A stretch of 64,000 bases of DNA, taken from contig CALKCP010000003.1 of assembly GCA_938083445.1 (NCBI GenBank), forward strand, positions 124,001 to 188,000, written 5' to 3'. The position numbers were made by a program, and so were the translations under genes. This document shows, piece after piece, positions 28,366 to 38,870 of this stretch; position 1 is the first letter of the stretch; the number at the start of each line of letters is the position of its first letter. Below the pieces are notes generated by a model, which saw only the letters and a list, made by a program, of their open reading frames with translations, did no database searches and was not told where the DNA came from. Source of the stretch: an uncultured Ulvibacter sp. Lineage in GTDB: Bacteria > Bacteroidota > Bacteroidia > Flavobacteriales > Flavobacteriaceae.

Positions 28366-30033
28366 ATGAGTGATTTAGAAATAGCCAAACAGATAGAGTT
28401 GAAGCACATTAAAAGCATTGCTGCTAAATTAGGTTTAGATGAAGATGACCTTGAAATGTATGGCAAGTACAAGGCCAAACTTCCGCATTCCATTATTGAT
28501 ATGGAAAAGCTAAAAAAGAGCAATCTCATTTTAGTAACGGCAATTTCACCAACCCCAGCTGGAGAAGGGAAAACAACCATGTCTATTGGGCTTTCTGAAG
28601 GTTTAAATCAACTAGGAAAGCAGACAACTGTAGTGCTTAGAGAGCCGTCTTTAGGGCCAGTTTTTGGAATAAAGGGAGGTGCGACAGGAGGGGGATACTC
28701 TCAGGTACTTCCAATGGAAGATATTAATTTACATTTTACTGGAGATTTTTCAGCGATAGAGAAAGCACATAATTTACTGTCTGCAGTTATCGATAATAAC
28801 ATTCAGAGTAAAACAAACTCCTTAGGTATTGACGCGAGAACCGTTACATGGAAGCGCGTTATTGACATGAACGATAGAGCGCTTAGAAATATCATTGTTG
28901 GGCTAGGGGGAACAACCTCTGGGGTGCCACGACAAAGTGGATTTGATATTACGGCAGCTTCAGAAATTATGGCAATTCTTTGCCTCTCTGACGATTTAGA
29001 GAACCTTAAGAAACGATTGGGTGATATCTTTATCGGATACACCTTTGGAAAAACACCTGTTTTTGCTCGCGATCTTAAAGTTGAAGGAGCGATGGCAGCC
29101 TTGTTAAAGGATGCGGTAAAACCGAATCTCGTTCAAACTATTGAGGGAAACCCTGCTATTATTCATGGAGGACCCTTTGCGAATATTGCACAGGGAACAA
29201 ATTCCGTGATTGCAACACGAATGGGAATGACCTTATCCGATTATACCGTTACTGAGGCAGGTTTTGGGGCAGACTTAGGAGCAGAAAAGTTTCTGGATAT
29301 TAAATGTCAAAGCGCAGGATTATCTCCAAAAGCGGTTGTAATTACTACAACGATTAGAGCTTTAAAATATCATGGAGGAGCCGACCTAAAGACATTAACC
29401 CAGCCAAATGTTGAGGCATTAAAAAAAGGAATTCCAAATCTTGAAAAACACCTAGAAAACGTAAAACAATTTAACATAGTTCCTGTAATTGCAATCAATA
29501 GATTTGTTTCAGATTCGGATGAGGAAATTGAAGCGATTCAAGAATTTGCAAAAAGCAATAACGTACGCGTTGCACTAGCCGAGGTATGGGCGAAAGGTGG
29601 CAAGGGAGCGTTGGATTTGGCTCAACATGTAATTGAAATTGTAGCGTCCGGGGAGTCGAATTTTAAACCGCTCTATAATTGGGACTCCAGTGTTAAAGAA
29701 AAGATAGCAACCATCGCAACGAAAATTTACGGCGCAGCGCAAGTAGACTATACATCGAAAGCACTTAAAAACTTAAGAACAATTGCTGATCTAGGGTTAG
29801 AGGGATTGCCAATTTGTATGGCAAAAACCCAGAAGTCATTGTCTGATAACCCTAAGTTGATAGGACGCCCAACAGGTTTCACTATCACTATTCGGGAAAT
29901 TGAAATAGCTACAGGAGCCGGATTTTTAATCCCCATTACGGGCGATATGATGCGTATGCCGGGACTACCCGCACATCCAGCTTCAGAAAATATAAGTATC
30001 GATAACGAAGGAAATATCTCAGGCTTGTTCTAA
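28366..30033 (+). CDS. fhs: Formate--tetrahydrofolate ligase
   Basis: ISPTPAGEGKTTMSIGLSEGLNQLGKQTTVVLREPSLGPVFGIKGGATGGGYSQV; start placed at MSDLEIAKQIELK. Confidence 0.96.
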   Translation: MSDLEIAKQIELKHIKSIAAKLGLDEDDLEMYGKYKAKLPHSIIDMEKLKKSNLILVTAISPTPAGEGKTTMSIGLSEGLNQLGKQTTVVLREPSLGPVFGIKGGATGGGYSQVLPMEDINLHFTGDFSAIEKAHNLLSAVIDNNIQSKTNSLGIDARTVTWKRVIDMNDRALRNIIVGLGGTTSGVPRQSGFDITAASEIMAILCLSDDLENLKKRLGDIFIGYTFGKTPVFARDLKVEGAMAALLKDAVKPNLVQTIEGNPAIIHGGPFANIAQGTNSVIATRMGMTLSDYTVTEAGFGADLGAEKFLDIKCQSAGLSPKAVVITTTIRALKYHGGADLKTLTQPNVEALKKGIPNLEKHLENVKQFNIVPVIAINRFVSDSDEEIEAIQEFAKSNNVRVALAEVWAKGGKGALDLAQHVIEIVASGESNFKPLYNWDSSVKEKIATIATKIYGAAQVDYTSKALKNLRTIADLGLEGLPICMAKTQKSLSDNPKLIGRPTGFTITIREIEIATGAGFLIPITGDMMRMPGLPAHPASENISIDNEGNISGLF

Positions 30034-30127
30034 AAAGAGGCGGTGTTTTCTGAAAAAGGAATGGTCGTTATTTTAATATGTATTTTAAATTATTTGCGTT
30101 AAATTTACCTAAGTCACTATATTACAG

Positions 30128-30964
30128 GTGATTCATCTTATGGCAACGAGAAAGTACGAAGGCAAAAAGTTCGAGTTACAGACGTCCACTAAAATTGTGG
30201 ATGCTCTAACTATTGAAGAAGCGCTACAAATCAATATCAACGATAAGGCCTTTACAATTTCTATGCGGACACCAGGCGAAGATGCAAACTTGGTGAGAGG
30301 ACTCTTGCATGCCGAAGGTGTTATCAACGATGTACATTTTATTCCAGATATCGTTTTAAAGAAGGAGAATGAAGATGGAATTGTAACGATTGTTAATGTT
30401 GCCATTCCTGAAGATAAACTTGGGGAAGGGTATTCAAATAGCCGCAGCTTATTGTCGGTCTCTTCCTGCGGAATTTGTGGTAAAACGGAACTTGGAGATC
30501 TCGCATTTATTGGAAAGACAATTGATGACAAGGATAAAATGGATATCAATGGTATCAATCGAATGTTTGAGAAGATGAAAACAAAGCAGCATGACTTCAA
30601 GCAATCTGGAGGAACGCATGCCGCGGCTGCCTTTTCCATAGACGGGGAGTTGCTTTGTACGATGGAAGATATTGGGAGACACAATGCGGTAGACAAGGTT
30701 GTTGGGCAATTGATTCATTCAAAAAAAATAAAGCAAGCCAAGGTAATCACGGTAAGTGGAAGGATTTCGTATGAAATCGTTATTAAGTGTTTTAAAGCAC
30801 AGGTCCCATTTCTAACGGCGGTATCGGCGCCTTCTTCTTTAGCTGTTGATTACGCCAAGGAGCTTGGAATTACCTTATTTGCATTCTGCAGGGATGAGCG
30901 CGCAACCTGCTATTCAAATGCGCAACGCACAAAAAGTGTGCAATCAAATATAAAAGCTAGTTAA
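30128..30964 (+). CDS. fdhD: Formate dehydrogenase accessory sulfurtransferase FdhD
   Basis: SSCGICGKTEL, GGTHAAAAFSIDGELLCTMEDIGRHNAVDKVVG, SGRISYEIVIKCFKAQVPFLTAVSAPSSLAVDYA. Confidence 0.95.
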   Translation: MIHLMATRKYEGKKFELQTSTKIVDALTIEEALQININDKAFTISMRTPGEDANLVRGLLHAEGVINDVHFIPDIVLKKENEDGIVTIVNVAIPEDKLGEGYSNSRSLLSVSSCGICGKTELGDLAFIGKTIDDKDKMDINGINRMFEKMKTKQHDFKQSGGTHAAAAFSIDGELLCTMEDIGRHNAVDKVVGQLIHSKKIKQAKVITVSGRISYEIVIKCFKAQVPFLTAVSAPSSLAVDYAKELGITLFAFCRDERATCYSNAQRTKSVQSNIKAS

Positions 30965-30967
30965 TAG

Positions 30968-32620
30968 ATGTCAGATAATTTAAGTGAGTTATTAGGTAGG
31001 AAGGGAGTAGAAGGTGGTTTCTTTGATTCATTAGGGAAATTGGCTACACCAGATGGGGCACCTAGTGATGCCGCGATGGAGAAACTGGCTGAAGATTTTT
31101 TAATTGGGAAGGCCAATGCCTATGGAACGGCAAGTTTCTATGACTTTTTAAAACCTGAAAACAAAGGTAAAAAAGTGTATGTATGCAACGGTACGGCTTG
31201 CGTTTGCGCTGGAACTCAAGAAAAAGTGATTGAAACGCTTCAGGAAACTTTCGATGCTGATGAAATTGGACACATGACGTGCTTAGGTAGATGTCACGAG
31301 AATTCAGCTTTTCATTATAAAGGAAAAAACTATTCGGGTACCGCTACAGAAAACTTAAAAGCAATACTTACTTCAGAAAACAAATTAAACCAAGATTCAT
31401 ACCACGTAAAAGCAAATGGAAACACAATCTTAACGGAGGCTTTTACCAATATTTCAGACTATTACGAGCCTTTTTTAAGGGCACTCAAGAGAGATTCTGT
31501 AGATGTTTTAGAAGAAATAAAAACATCTAATGTACGAGGTCGAGGAGGCGCAGGTTTCCCAATGGGAATGAAATTACAGTTCTGCCGAAACGTAGAAAAT
31601 GAAACAAAATTTATTATCTGTAATGCAGATGAAGGAGATCCAGGGGCTTATTCAGACAGGTATTTATTGGAGCAAAGGCCGCATTCTGTTTTGTTTGGAA
31701 TGTTGATTTCAGGCTACGTAGCAAAGGCAAATTATGGAATTGTCTATATACGAGCGGAGTATCCAGAAGCTTCAGAAATTGTCCAAAAGGCAATTGACGA
31801 TTTGAGATCGAACCATCTCCTTGGTAAAAACATTGATGGAAGCGGTTTCGATTTTGATCTTAAAATAATCCAGGCACAGGGTTCTTATATCTGTGGGGAA
31901 GAGACGGCATTAATTAACTCTATTGAAGGACAGCGCCCGGAGGTTAGAGTCCGTCCACCATTTCCTGCTCAAAAAGGATTGTTTAATAAACCTACGACGG
32001 TCAATAATGTTGAGACCTTGGCAGCTTTACACCACATCATTTCAAATGGAGGAGAGGCATGGAAACGTATTGGAACCGAAAGGTCTTCAGGGACAAAATT
32101 AGTCTGCCTGGATAGCTACTTCAATAACCCTGGGATGTACGAAGTTGAAATGGGAACACCTTTATCTGAAGTTGTTAACGACTTAGGAGGGGGCTTCAAA
32201 TCTGAGGTGAAAGCACTTCAAATTGGAGGTCCGCTTGGCGGATTGGTTCCGATATCCAAAGTAAACGAGCTAACAATCGATTTCGAATCATTTTCGAATG
32301 CAGGTTTCCTATTAGGACATGCTTCTATTGTGAGCATTCCCAAGGACTATCCAATCATGAAACTGATCGAGCATTTGTTTGATTTTGCCTCCTATGAAAG
32401 CTGTGGAAAATGTTTTCCTTGCAGATTAGGAACCAAACGCGGGCAAGAATTGTCTGAAAAGGCACTCACCTCAGACTACAAAATTGATCGGAAACTATTT
32501 ACCGATTTACTAACGACTTTAGAACAAGGGTCTTTATGTGCCCATGGCGGAGGTATTCCACTTCCGGTGCGGAATGCATTGCACTATTTTGATGACGAAC
32601 TAAGACAATACTTCAACTAA
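30968..32620 (+). CDS. NAD-dependent formate dehydrogenase beta subunit (NuoE-NuoF-like fusion)
   Basis: Thioredoxin-fold 2Fe-2S VCNGTACVCAGTQ...CLGRCH; NuoF motifs RGRGGAGFPMGMKLQF, NADEGDPGAYSDR, SCGKCFPCRLGTKRG. Confidence 0.93.
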   Translation: MSDNLSELLGRKGVEGGFFDSLGKLATPDGAPSDAAMEKLAEDFLIGKANAYGTASFYDFLKPENKGKKVYVCNGTACVCAGTQEKVIETLQETFDADEIGHMTCLGRCHENSAFHYKGKNYSGTATENLKAILTSENKLNQDSYHVKANGNTILTEAFTNISDYYEPFLRALKRDSVDVLEEIKTSNVRGRGGAGFPMGMKLQFCRNVENETKFIICNADEGDPGAYSDRYLLEQRPHSVLFGMLISGYVAKANYGIVYIRAEYPEASEIVQKAIDDLRSNHLLGKNIDGSGFDFDLKIIQAQGSYICGEETALINSIEGQRPEVRVRPPFPAQKGLFNKPTTVNNVETLAALHHIISNGGEAWKRIGTERSSGTKLVCLDSYFNNPGMYEVEMGTPLSEVVNDLGGGFKSEVKALQIGGPLGGLVPISKVNELTIDFESFSNAGFLLGHASIVSIPKDYPIMKLIEHLFDFASYESCGKCFPCRLGTKRGQELSEKALTSDYKIDRKLFTDLLTTLEQGSLCAHGGGIPLPVRNALHYFDDELRQYFN

Positions 32621-32631
32621 TACAGAAAGAG

Positions 32632-35358
32632 ATGAAAACGGCCTACATAGACAACCAAGCATTTGAAATAGTTGAAGGAGAGACGCTATTATCGTTTATA
32701 AGACGTTATCGAGATAAATCACTTGTGCCAACCTTATGTGACGCACCCAATTTGGATCCTTTTGGTGCCTGCAGAGTATGTAGTGTAGAGGTAGCGCTTC
32801 ATGAAAATGGACCCGTTAAAACAATGGCATCGTGCCATGCTCCTGTTGCGGCCGGGCAATATATTTATACAAGCACCGACTCAGTAAAAGCACTTCGAAA
32901 GAACATTATTGAGTTGGTATTAACCGACCACCCGCTAGATTGCCTTACCTGTGAGGTAAATGGCAACTGTGAATTACAAACAGTTGCAGCTCAAGTGGGG
33001 ATTCGTGATGTTCGTTATCCTGCAGGGGATGATCACTTGTTTAGAATGAAAGATTTGAGTCACCCTTATATGACCTCAGATTTATCAAAATGCATCAATT
33101 GTTATCGCTGTGTGCGTGCCTGTGATGAGGTACAGGGAGAATTTGTTCTGAGCATGTCTGGCAGAGGTTTTGATTCGCATATTATTAAGGGTATGGATAC
33201 CTCTTTTATGGAGTCAGATTGTGTGAGTTGTGGTGCTTGTTCTCAAGCCTGTCCTACCTCCGCGATCTCAGATGTATTTCAGTCTAAAGCAATTCAAGCA
33301 ACAGATACAACAAGAACAATTTGCACCTATTGTGGTGTAGGGTGTAATCTAGAAGTATCGACAAGTAATGGCGAAATTTTAAGTATTACGGCACCTTACG
33401 ACGCTGAGGTAAACCAAGGTCATACTTGTATTAAAGGGCGCTATGCATTTAAGTTTTACGACCATCCCGAACGCTTAGACTCCCCGATGATAAAACGTAA
33501 CGGTACATTTGAAAAAGTTAGCTGGAACGAAGTCTACGATTATATTTCCTTAAAATTAACATCCTATAAATCTGAATTTGGACCCGACTCTATCGCTGGT
33601 ATTTCTTCGGCGAGATGTACCAATGAGGAGAATTATTTGATGCAAAAATTTATTAGAACCGTTATTGGAACTAACAATATTGATGGTTGCGCTCGCGTTT
33701 GCCATTCTCCAACAGCATTAGGAATGCAGCGCACTTATGGAACGGGAGCAGCTACGAATTCTATCGATGATATCAAGGACACAAATTGCATCATGGTTAT
33801 TGGGGCGAACCCAACAGATGCACATCCAGTTACGGGGGCTAAGTTGAAGCAGTTCTCAATGAAATTGGATAATGTGTCGATTGTAATTGACCCTAGGCGT
33901 ACTGAATTAGCGCGCTATGCAACACACCATATCCCTTTAAGACCCGGTACAAACGTCGCCGTACTAAATATGATGATGTATTATATTATATCTGAAGGGC
34001 TTGCAGATGCAAAGTTTATCGAGAACAGAACTGAAGGTTTTGAAGATTTCAAGAAAGAGATATTAAACATTGACTTGGAATACCTGGAAGAGGTCTGTGG
34101 TGTCGATAGAAATATAATTAAGGATGCTGCAATTGCATACGCGACTGCGCCGAATGCTATGTCATTCCACGGTTTGGGGGTTACAGAGCATTCGCAAGGA
34201 ACTTTTACGGTGATGCAAATTGCAGATTTGGCCTTGCTAACTGGTAATATTGGACGCAGAGGCGTTGGTGTGAACCCTTTGCGAGGACAAAATAATGTTC
34301 AAGGAAGTGCCGATATGGGAGTGCAACCTCATCAAGGAGCGGGGTATTTGGATGTCACCAAAGAAGATGTGAATAAAAAATACAACGAATTCTACGGAGT
34401 TGATGTCCCAATGGAAATTGGGTATAAAATTCCTGAGATGTTCGATGCCGCGCTTGACGGTAAACTAAAAGCGCTATGGGTTATTGGTGAAGATATTGTT
34501 CAGACAGACCCAAACACCAAAAAAGTAATCAAGGCTTTGGAAGCTACAGACCTTGTCATCGTGCAGGAGCTCTTTATGACCGAGACAGCCAAACATGCCG
34601 ATGTAATTCTTCCTGGAGCCTCTTTTCTTGAGAAAAGCGGAACTTTCACGAATGGCGAACGAAGAGTTCAAGCAGTGAGGCAAGTAGTGAAACCAGTTAT
34701 AGGATCGAAACCCGATGGACAGATTATTGTGGAGATAATGAATAAAATGGGTTACCCACAGCCAGAGTATACGCCGGATGGGATGTTGGAAGAAATTTCG
34801 CAGATAGTGCCTTTCTTTGCCGGGATTACTTGGGAAAGATTAGGGAAGAATGGCCTACAGTGGCCTGTTGCAAAAGACGGAACCGATACACAAATACTTC
34901 ATAAAGAAGACTTCAAAAGAGGGAAAGGGTATTTCGAGTTTAATGCTTGGGAGGAAACGAAAGAACTCACTGTTCACGCAAAAGACTTTCCCTATATCCT
35001 TACAACGAACCGTGAGTTGGAGCATTACAACTGCGGCGCAATGACGCGAAGGACTGCCAATGAAATGATTCTGAAAGATGATTACTTAATGATCAACCCA
35101 GAGGATGCAAAAGAGAATCTCATTTCTGAAGGAGATTACGTTTGCCTAGAATCACCTCGTGGCAAAGTTGATGTAAAGGCTCGCATTACGGATGAGGTTA
35201 AAAGTGGCATTTTAAGTACTACCTTCCATTTCCCTGAAATTATGATTAATAATTTAACGGGCGACATCCATGATTCTGAAGCAATGTGTCCAGAATATAA
35301 GGTTGTAGCTGTTCGGATTCGAAAGAGTAAAGGGAAGTACAAACCCGCTGTAGTCTAA
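32632..35358 (+). CDS. Formate dehydrogenase alpha subunit (molybdopterin, NuoG-like N-terminus)
   Basis: 2Fe-2S DPFGACRVCSVEV, HPLDCLTCEVNGNCEL, ferredoxin CINCYRCVRACDE/CVSCGACSQACPT, CTYCGVGCNLEV, catalytic NIDGCARVCHSPTALGM. Confidence 0.95.
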   Translation: MKTAYIDNQAFEIVEGETLLSFIRRYRDKSLVPTLCDAPNLDPFGACRVCSVEVALHENGPVKTMASCHAPVAAGQYIYTSTDSVKALRKNIIELVLTDHPLDCLTCEVNGNCELQTVAAQVGIRDVRYPAGDDHLFRMKDLSHPYMTSDLSKCINCYRCVRACDEVQGEFVLSMSGRGFDSHIIKGMDTSFMESDCVSCGACSQACPTSAISDVFQSKAIQATDTTRTICTYCGVGCNLEVSTSNGEILSITAPYDAEVNQGHTCIKGRYAFKFYDHPERLDSPMIKRNGTFEKVSWNEVYDYISLKLTSYKSEFGPDSIAGISSARCTNEENYLMQKFIRTVIGTNNIDGCARVCHSPTALGMQRTYGTGAATNSIDDIKDTNCIMVIGANPTDAHPVTGAKLKQFSMKLDNVSIVIDPRRTELARYATHHIPLRPGTNVAVLNMMMYYIISEGLADAKFIENRTEGFEDFKKEILNIDLEYLEEVCGVDRNIIKDAAIAYATAPNAMSFHGLGVTEHSQGTFTVMQIADLALLTGNIGRRGVGVNPLRGQNNVQGSADMGVQPHQGAGYLDVTKEDVNKKYNEFYGVDVPMEIGYKIPEMFDAALDGKLKALWVIGEDIVQTDPNTKKVIKALEATDLVIVQELFMTETAKHADVILPGASFLEKSGTFTNGERRVQAVRQVVKPVIGSKPDGQIIVEIMNKMGYPQPEYTPDGMLEEISQIVPFFAGITWERLGKNGLQWPVAKDGTDTQILHKEDFKRGKGYFEFNAWEETKELTVHAKDFPYILTTNRELEHYNCGAMTRRTANEMILKDDYLMINPEDAKENLISEGDYVCLESPRGKVDVKARITDEVKSGILSTTFHFPEIMINNLTGDIHDSEAMCPEYKVVAVRIRKSKGKYKPAVV

Positions 35359-35377
35359 GAAAATAATTATTCGAAAG

Positions 35378-36385
35378 TCAACCACCAATAGTGATCATGC
35401 TTCTGTTTTGAGAATGTAGTTTGGGCTCTTGTAATTTTTCGAGAGTGTCCATGCCACCTCTTACTTTAAATTTTGCAGCTACAGCTTTCTGAATGATGGG
35501 TTCAATCGATTTACCTGCTCGTAATGTTGTGAGCAAATCGGATTCGGAAGCAGAGAATAAACAGTTTTTTAATTGTCCATTCGCGGTTAATCTAAGGCGA
35601 TTGCAACTGTCACAAAAAGGATTGGTCACAGAGCTAATAATGGCAAAACTTCCCTTGTAACCCTTTATTTTATAGTTTTTAGAGGTGTCGTTTGGAGCAT
35701 CTTCAAGACGTTCTATCTCCTTCTCTGAGAAACTAGCGTTTACGATATCCATAACCTCTTTATAAGATACCATTTTTTGCATGTCCCATTTATTTCCATC
35801 AAAAGGCATGAACTCTATAAAGCGAATACAGACGGGCAAATTCTTCGTCAAATGAATAAAATCAATAATTTCATTTTCGTTAAATCCCTTTATGAGAACA
35901 GCATTCACCTTTACTTTAAAGCCTTCAGATACTAGTAAAAGAATGTTTCTGTACACCTTTTCGAATTCATCCCTTCGTGTTATTTCTTTAAATTTTTCTC
36001 GGTCTAAAGAATCTAAACTTACATTGATGCTGTTTACACCGTGCAGTTTCAATGTGTCAATGAACCTATCAATAATGACTGCGTTTGAGGTAATTGAAAG
36101 TGCGACTGGGAGGGATGCTAATTTTTCCAGAATAATAGGAATATCCTTTCTAATTAAGGGCTCGCCGCCAGTTAGTCGGATTTTTGTCACGCCGTGCTCT
36201 ACAAAGGTTTTAGCGATGCTATAAATTTCTTCATAGGTCATTAAATGACTTCGTGGAGATAGTTGAACTCCGGCTTCTGGCATGCAGTAGGTACAGCGAA
36301 GGTTGCAGCGTTCGATGAGAGAAATACGTAAATAGGCATGATCTCTCTTATGTGAATCGGTTAAGATGGGTGTATTGTTTTTCAT
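35378..36385 (-). CDS. moaA: GTP 3',8-cyclase MoaA
   Basis: LRISLIERCNLRCTYCMPEAG radical SAM motif; NPFCDSCNRLRLTANGQLKNCLFS. Confidence 0.96.
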   Translation of the reverse strand: MKNNTPILTDSHKRDHAYLRISLIERCNLRCTYCMPEAGVQLSPRSHLMTYEEIYSIAKTFVEHGVTKIRLTGGEPLIRKDIPIILEKLASLPVALSITSNAVIIDRFIDTLKLHGVNSINVSLDSLDREKFKEITRRDEFEKVYRNILLLVSEGFKVKVNAVLIKGFNENEIIDFIHLTKNLPVCIRFIEFMPFDGNKWDMQKMVSYKEVMDIVNASFSEKEIERLEDAPNDTSKNYKIKGYKGSFAIISSVTNPFCDSCNRLRLTANGQLKNCLFSASESDLLTTLRAGKSIEPIIQKAVAAKFKVRGGMDTLEKLQEPKLHSQNRSMITIGG

Positions 36386-37296
36386 TAGTCGTGCCTTGCG
36401 CCTTTTAGTATTCTAAATATGTGTAAAATAGAAGGAAAAATAGCATCCATCGATTCCTTAGCGCCATTGGTTGAGCCAGGTAGTGCAAGCACCAAAGTGT
36501 CATTAATCGTTCCGGCTACACTTCTTGAAAGCATAGAATACGGGATTCTGTCTTGCCCATAACTTCGAATCGCCTCTTCAATTCCAGGGATTTTTCTATC
36601 AATAATTTCGGCTAAAGCTTCGGGAGTAACATCTCGCGAAGACAAACCCGTTCCACCAGTGAATATGACCAAATCATTACCTTCACTTGCTAACTTCTTT
36701 GCTTTTTCTTGAATGATATCTTTCTCATCTGGGATAATAATATATTGTTCTATTGCTACACTACATTCTTCCAGTTTGGCAATAATTGCCTTTCCGGCTT
36801 TGTCTTCTTTCTCCCCTTTTGAAATAGTATCGGAACAAACAATCACGGCTGCTTTTAAATCTTTTCTGAAGCGATCACGAAAATCTGATTTCCCTCCTTT
36901 TTTCTTCAATAACTTTATATGATGTATTTCGACGCCCTTGTCTATAGGCTTTAGCATATCGTACATATTGAGGGCAACAACACTAGCCCCATGCATCGCT
37001 TCAACTTCCACGCCCGTTTTGTAAATCGTTTTAATGGTACAAAGAATGGTTATTTCGAGTCCATTAATTTCATAATCAATACCCGTATATTCTATAGGCA
37101 GTGGATGGCAATCGGGAAGAATATCCGGTGTTTTCTTAACGGCTAATAATCCAGCGGCCTTGCTCATAGCAAACACGTTTCCTTTTGGAACACGATCGTT
37201 CTCAATCGCAGCTATCGTTTCGGCTTTACTCACTTTTACAATCGCTTGAGCAGTGGCAATTCGTAGTGTATTTATTTTATGTGTTATGTCTACCAT
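36385..37296 (-). CDS. Bifunctional MoaC/MoaB
   Basis: MoaC: KKTPDILPDCHPLPIEY, KTGVEVEAMHGASVVALNMYDM; MoaB/MogA: VIVCSDTISKG, LVIFTGGTGLSSRDVTPEAL, LVLALPGSTNGAKESM. Confidence 0.93.
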   Translation of the reverse strand: MVDITHKINTLRIATAQAIVKVSKAETIAAIENDRVPKGNVFAMSKAAGLLAVKKTPDILPDCHPLPIEYTGIDYEINGLEITILCTIKTIYKTGVEVEAMHGASVVALNMYDMLKPIDKGVEIHHIKLLKKKGGKSDFRDRFRKDLKAAVIVCSDTISKGEKEDKAGKAIIAKLEECSVAIEQYIIIPDEKDIIQEKAKKLASEGNDLVIFTGGTGLSSRDVTPEALAEIIDRKIPGIEEAIRSYGQDRIPYSMLSRSVAGTINDTLVLALPGSTNGAKESMDAIFPSILHIFRILKGARHD

Positions 37297-37346
37297 ATAC
37301 TATTTTTCTATTGCTAATTGACTATTCTTCTTAATCAATATCTGAA

Positions 37347-37790
37347 TCAAGAATTCACTTTCCATTGATGGGATTCATCTTCAAATAATTCCTTTCCGAA
37401 AATAGGAACTTTCGCTTTTATCTCCTCAACGATATATTCCAAAGCCTTAAAAACTTCCTTTCTTCTCGGTGACGATACAAAAACAAACAAACAAATCTCA
37501 CCCGTCTTTACTTCACCTAAGCTATGATAAATATGCATGCAGGTTAAATTAAATTTTTCAAAGGTGGTTTCTCTTATTTCAAAGAATTTTGCATTTGCCA
37601 TTTCTTGGTGAGCTGTATAATCTATAGCTGATATTTGCTTGCCATCCACTTCGTCTGCTCGCACCTGTCCTAAAAAAATATTGTGTGCTCCAATCGTTGT
37701 TTTTGATTGATGCTTGGCGATAGATTCACCAATAAATTGGGATGAAATGGCTCCATCCATAAAGACATTTTTTACTTTTCGTTCTTTCAT
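37347..37790 (-). CDS. moaE: Molybdopterin synthase catalytic subunit MoaE
   Basis: GAHNIFLGQVRADEVDGKQISAIDYTAHQEMA, HIYHSLGEVKTGEICLFVFVSSPRRKEVFKALEYIVEEIKAKVPIFGKELF. Confidence 0.94.
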   Translation of the reverse strand: MKERKVKNVFMDGAISSQFIGESIAKHQSKTTIGAHNIFLGQVRADEVDGKQISAIDYTAHQEMANAKFFEIRETTFEKFNLTCMHIYHSLGEVKTGEICLFVFVSSPRRKEVFKALEYIVEEIKAKVPIFGKELFEDESHQWKVNS

Positions 37791-38866
37791 TTTAATTCTA
37801 ATTTTTGATGGGCTAAAATTGTTTCAGCACCACCTATGAGGCTGTAGCAGTTATGTTGGTTGTGTTTCTGTAATATTTCGACCGCTGTTTTTGATCGAAT
37901 TCCTGTCTTACAAAACAGCATTTTATTCTTTTCTGAATCGATCTGAGCTAATTCGTGTTCAAGTGTATGAAGTGGAATCTGAATGCAGTTAGGCAATTCT
38001 ATTGTGGGCTTTTCACCGAGTTCTCTCACATCAATAAATTGATTGTTTCCCAATTTGATGGCTTCCTCCACTGAAATTTCAGCAACAGGAAATTTGCAAT
38101 AAGAGGCAAAACTCTGATTTGAAAATTGCTCTTTTAGCGACCTTACTTTTTCAATTTCAGCAACAGATTTTGCAATTTTTAAGGTTATGGTTTCCGAAGT
38201 CATAGCATTGAAACAAAAGAGTTTCCCTGAAAGTACCGTGTCAAAACCTAAAACCATTTTAAGCACCTCATTTGCCTGCATGGTTCCTATGATTCCAGGA
38301 AGTACGCCTAAAACTCCAATTTCGGAGCAATTAGGCACCGAACCTTCTTTTGGGGGAGTTGCAAATAGGCAACGATAACTTGGTCCGTTTTGATAATTAA
38401 ATACGGATACCTGTCCTTCAAACTTATAAATAGCCCCGTATACAACTGGTTTGTTGGTTAGGATAGCCGCGTCATTTATTAGATAACGGGCTGAGAAATT
38501 ATCAGTTCCATCTACAATGATATCGTAGTCTTCAAAAAGACTGAGCGCATTTTTGGGAGTCAGTTTCTCGGGGTATGCAATACTATTAATTGTAGGATTC
38601 AGATCTTCCAATCTCTTTGTCGCTGCAATCGCTTTATTGATTCCAATAGACGATGTACCAAATAATATTTGACGTTGAAGATTGGACTCTTCCACAGTAT
38701 CAAAATCAATAATCCCAATGGTTCCAATTCCGGCTGCAGTGAGATATTGTAGGGCAGGGCATCCCAATCCGCCAGCGCCAACTACCAAGACTTTGGCCTT
38801 GGATATTTTGTCCTGACCTGCCTGTCCAATTTCATCTAATACGATATGTCTATGATACCTGCTCAT
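37787..38866 (-). CDS. moeB: MoeB/ThiF adenylyltransferase with C-terminal rhodanese domain
   Basis: MSRYHRHIVLDEIGQAGQDKISKAKVLVVGAGGLGCPALQYLTAAGIGTIGIID; rhodanese loop FCKTGIRS; start moved to MSRYHRH. Confidence 0.93.
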   Translation of the reverse strand: MSRYHRHIVLDEIGQAGQDKISKAKVLVVGAGGLGCPALQYLTAAGIGTIGIIDFDTVEESNLQRQILFGTSSIGINKAIAATKRLEDLNPTINSIAYPEKLTPKNALSLFEDYDIIVDGTDNFSARYLINDAAILTNKPVVYGAIYKFEGQVSVFNYQNGPSYRCLFATPPKEGSVPNCSEIGVLGVLPGIIGTMQANEVLKMVLGFDTVLSGKLFCFNAMTSETITLKIAKSVAEIEKVRSLKEQFSNQSFASYCKFPVAEISVEEAIKLGNNQFIDVRELGEKPTIELPNCIQIPLHTLEHELAQIDSEKNKMLFCKTGIRSKTAVEILQKHNQHNCYSLIGGAETILAHQKLELK

Positions 38867-38870
38867 AATT

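Noticed and set aside
30133-30696. 187-aa antisense ORF inside fdhD
   Set aside because: Ser/Ile-rich shadow frame opposite conserved FdhD motifs
33691-33720. Selenocysteine in formate dehydrogenase
   Set aside because: Catalytic codon is TGC-type Cys in frame (GCARVCHSPT), no in-frame UGA
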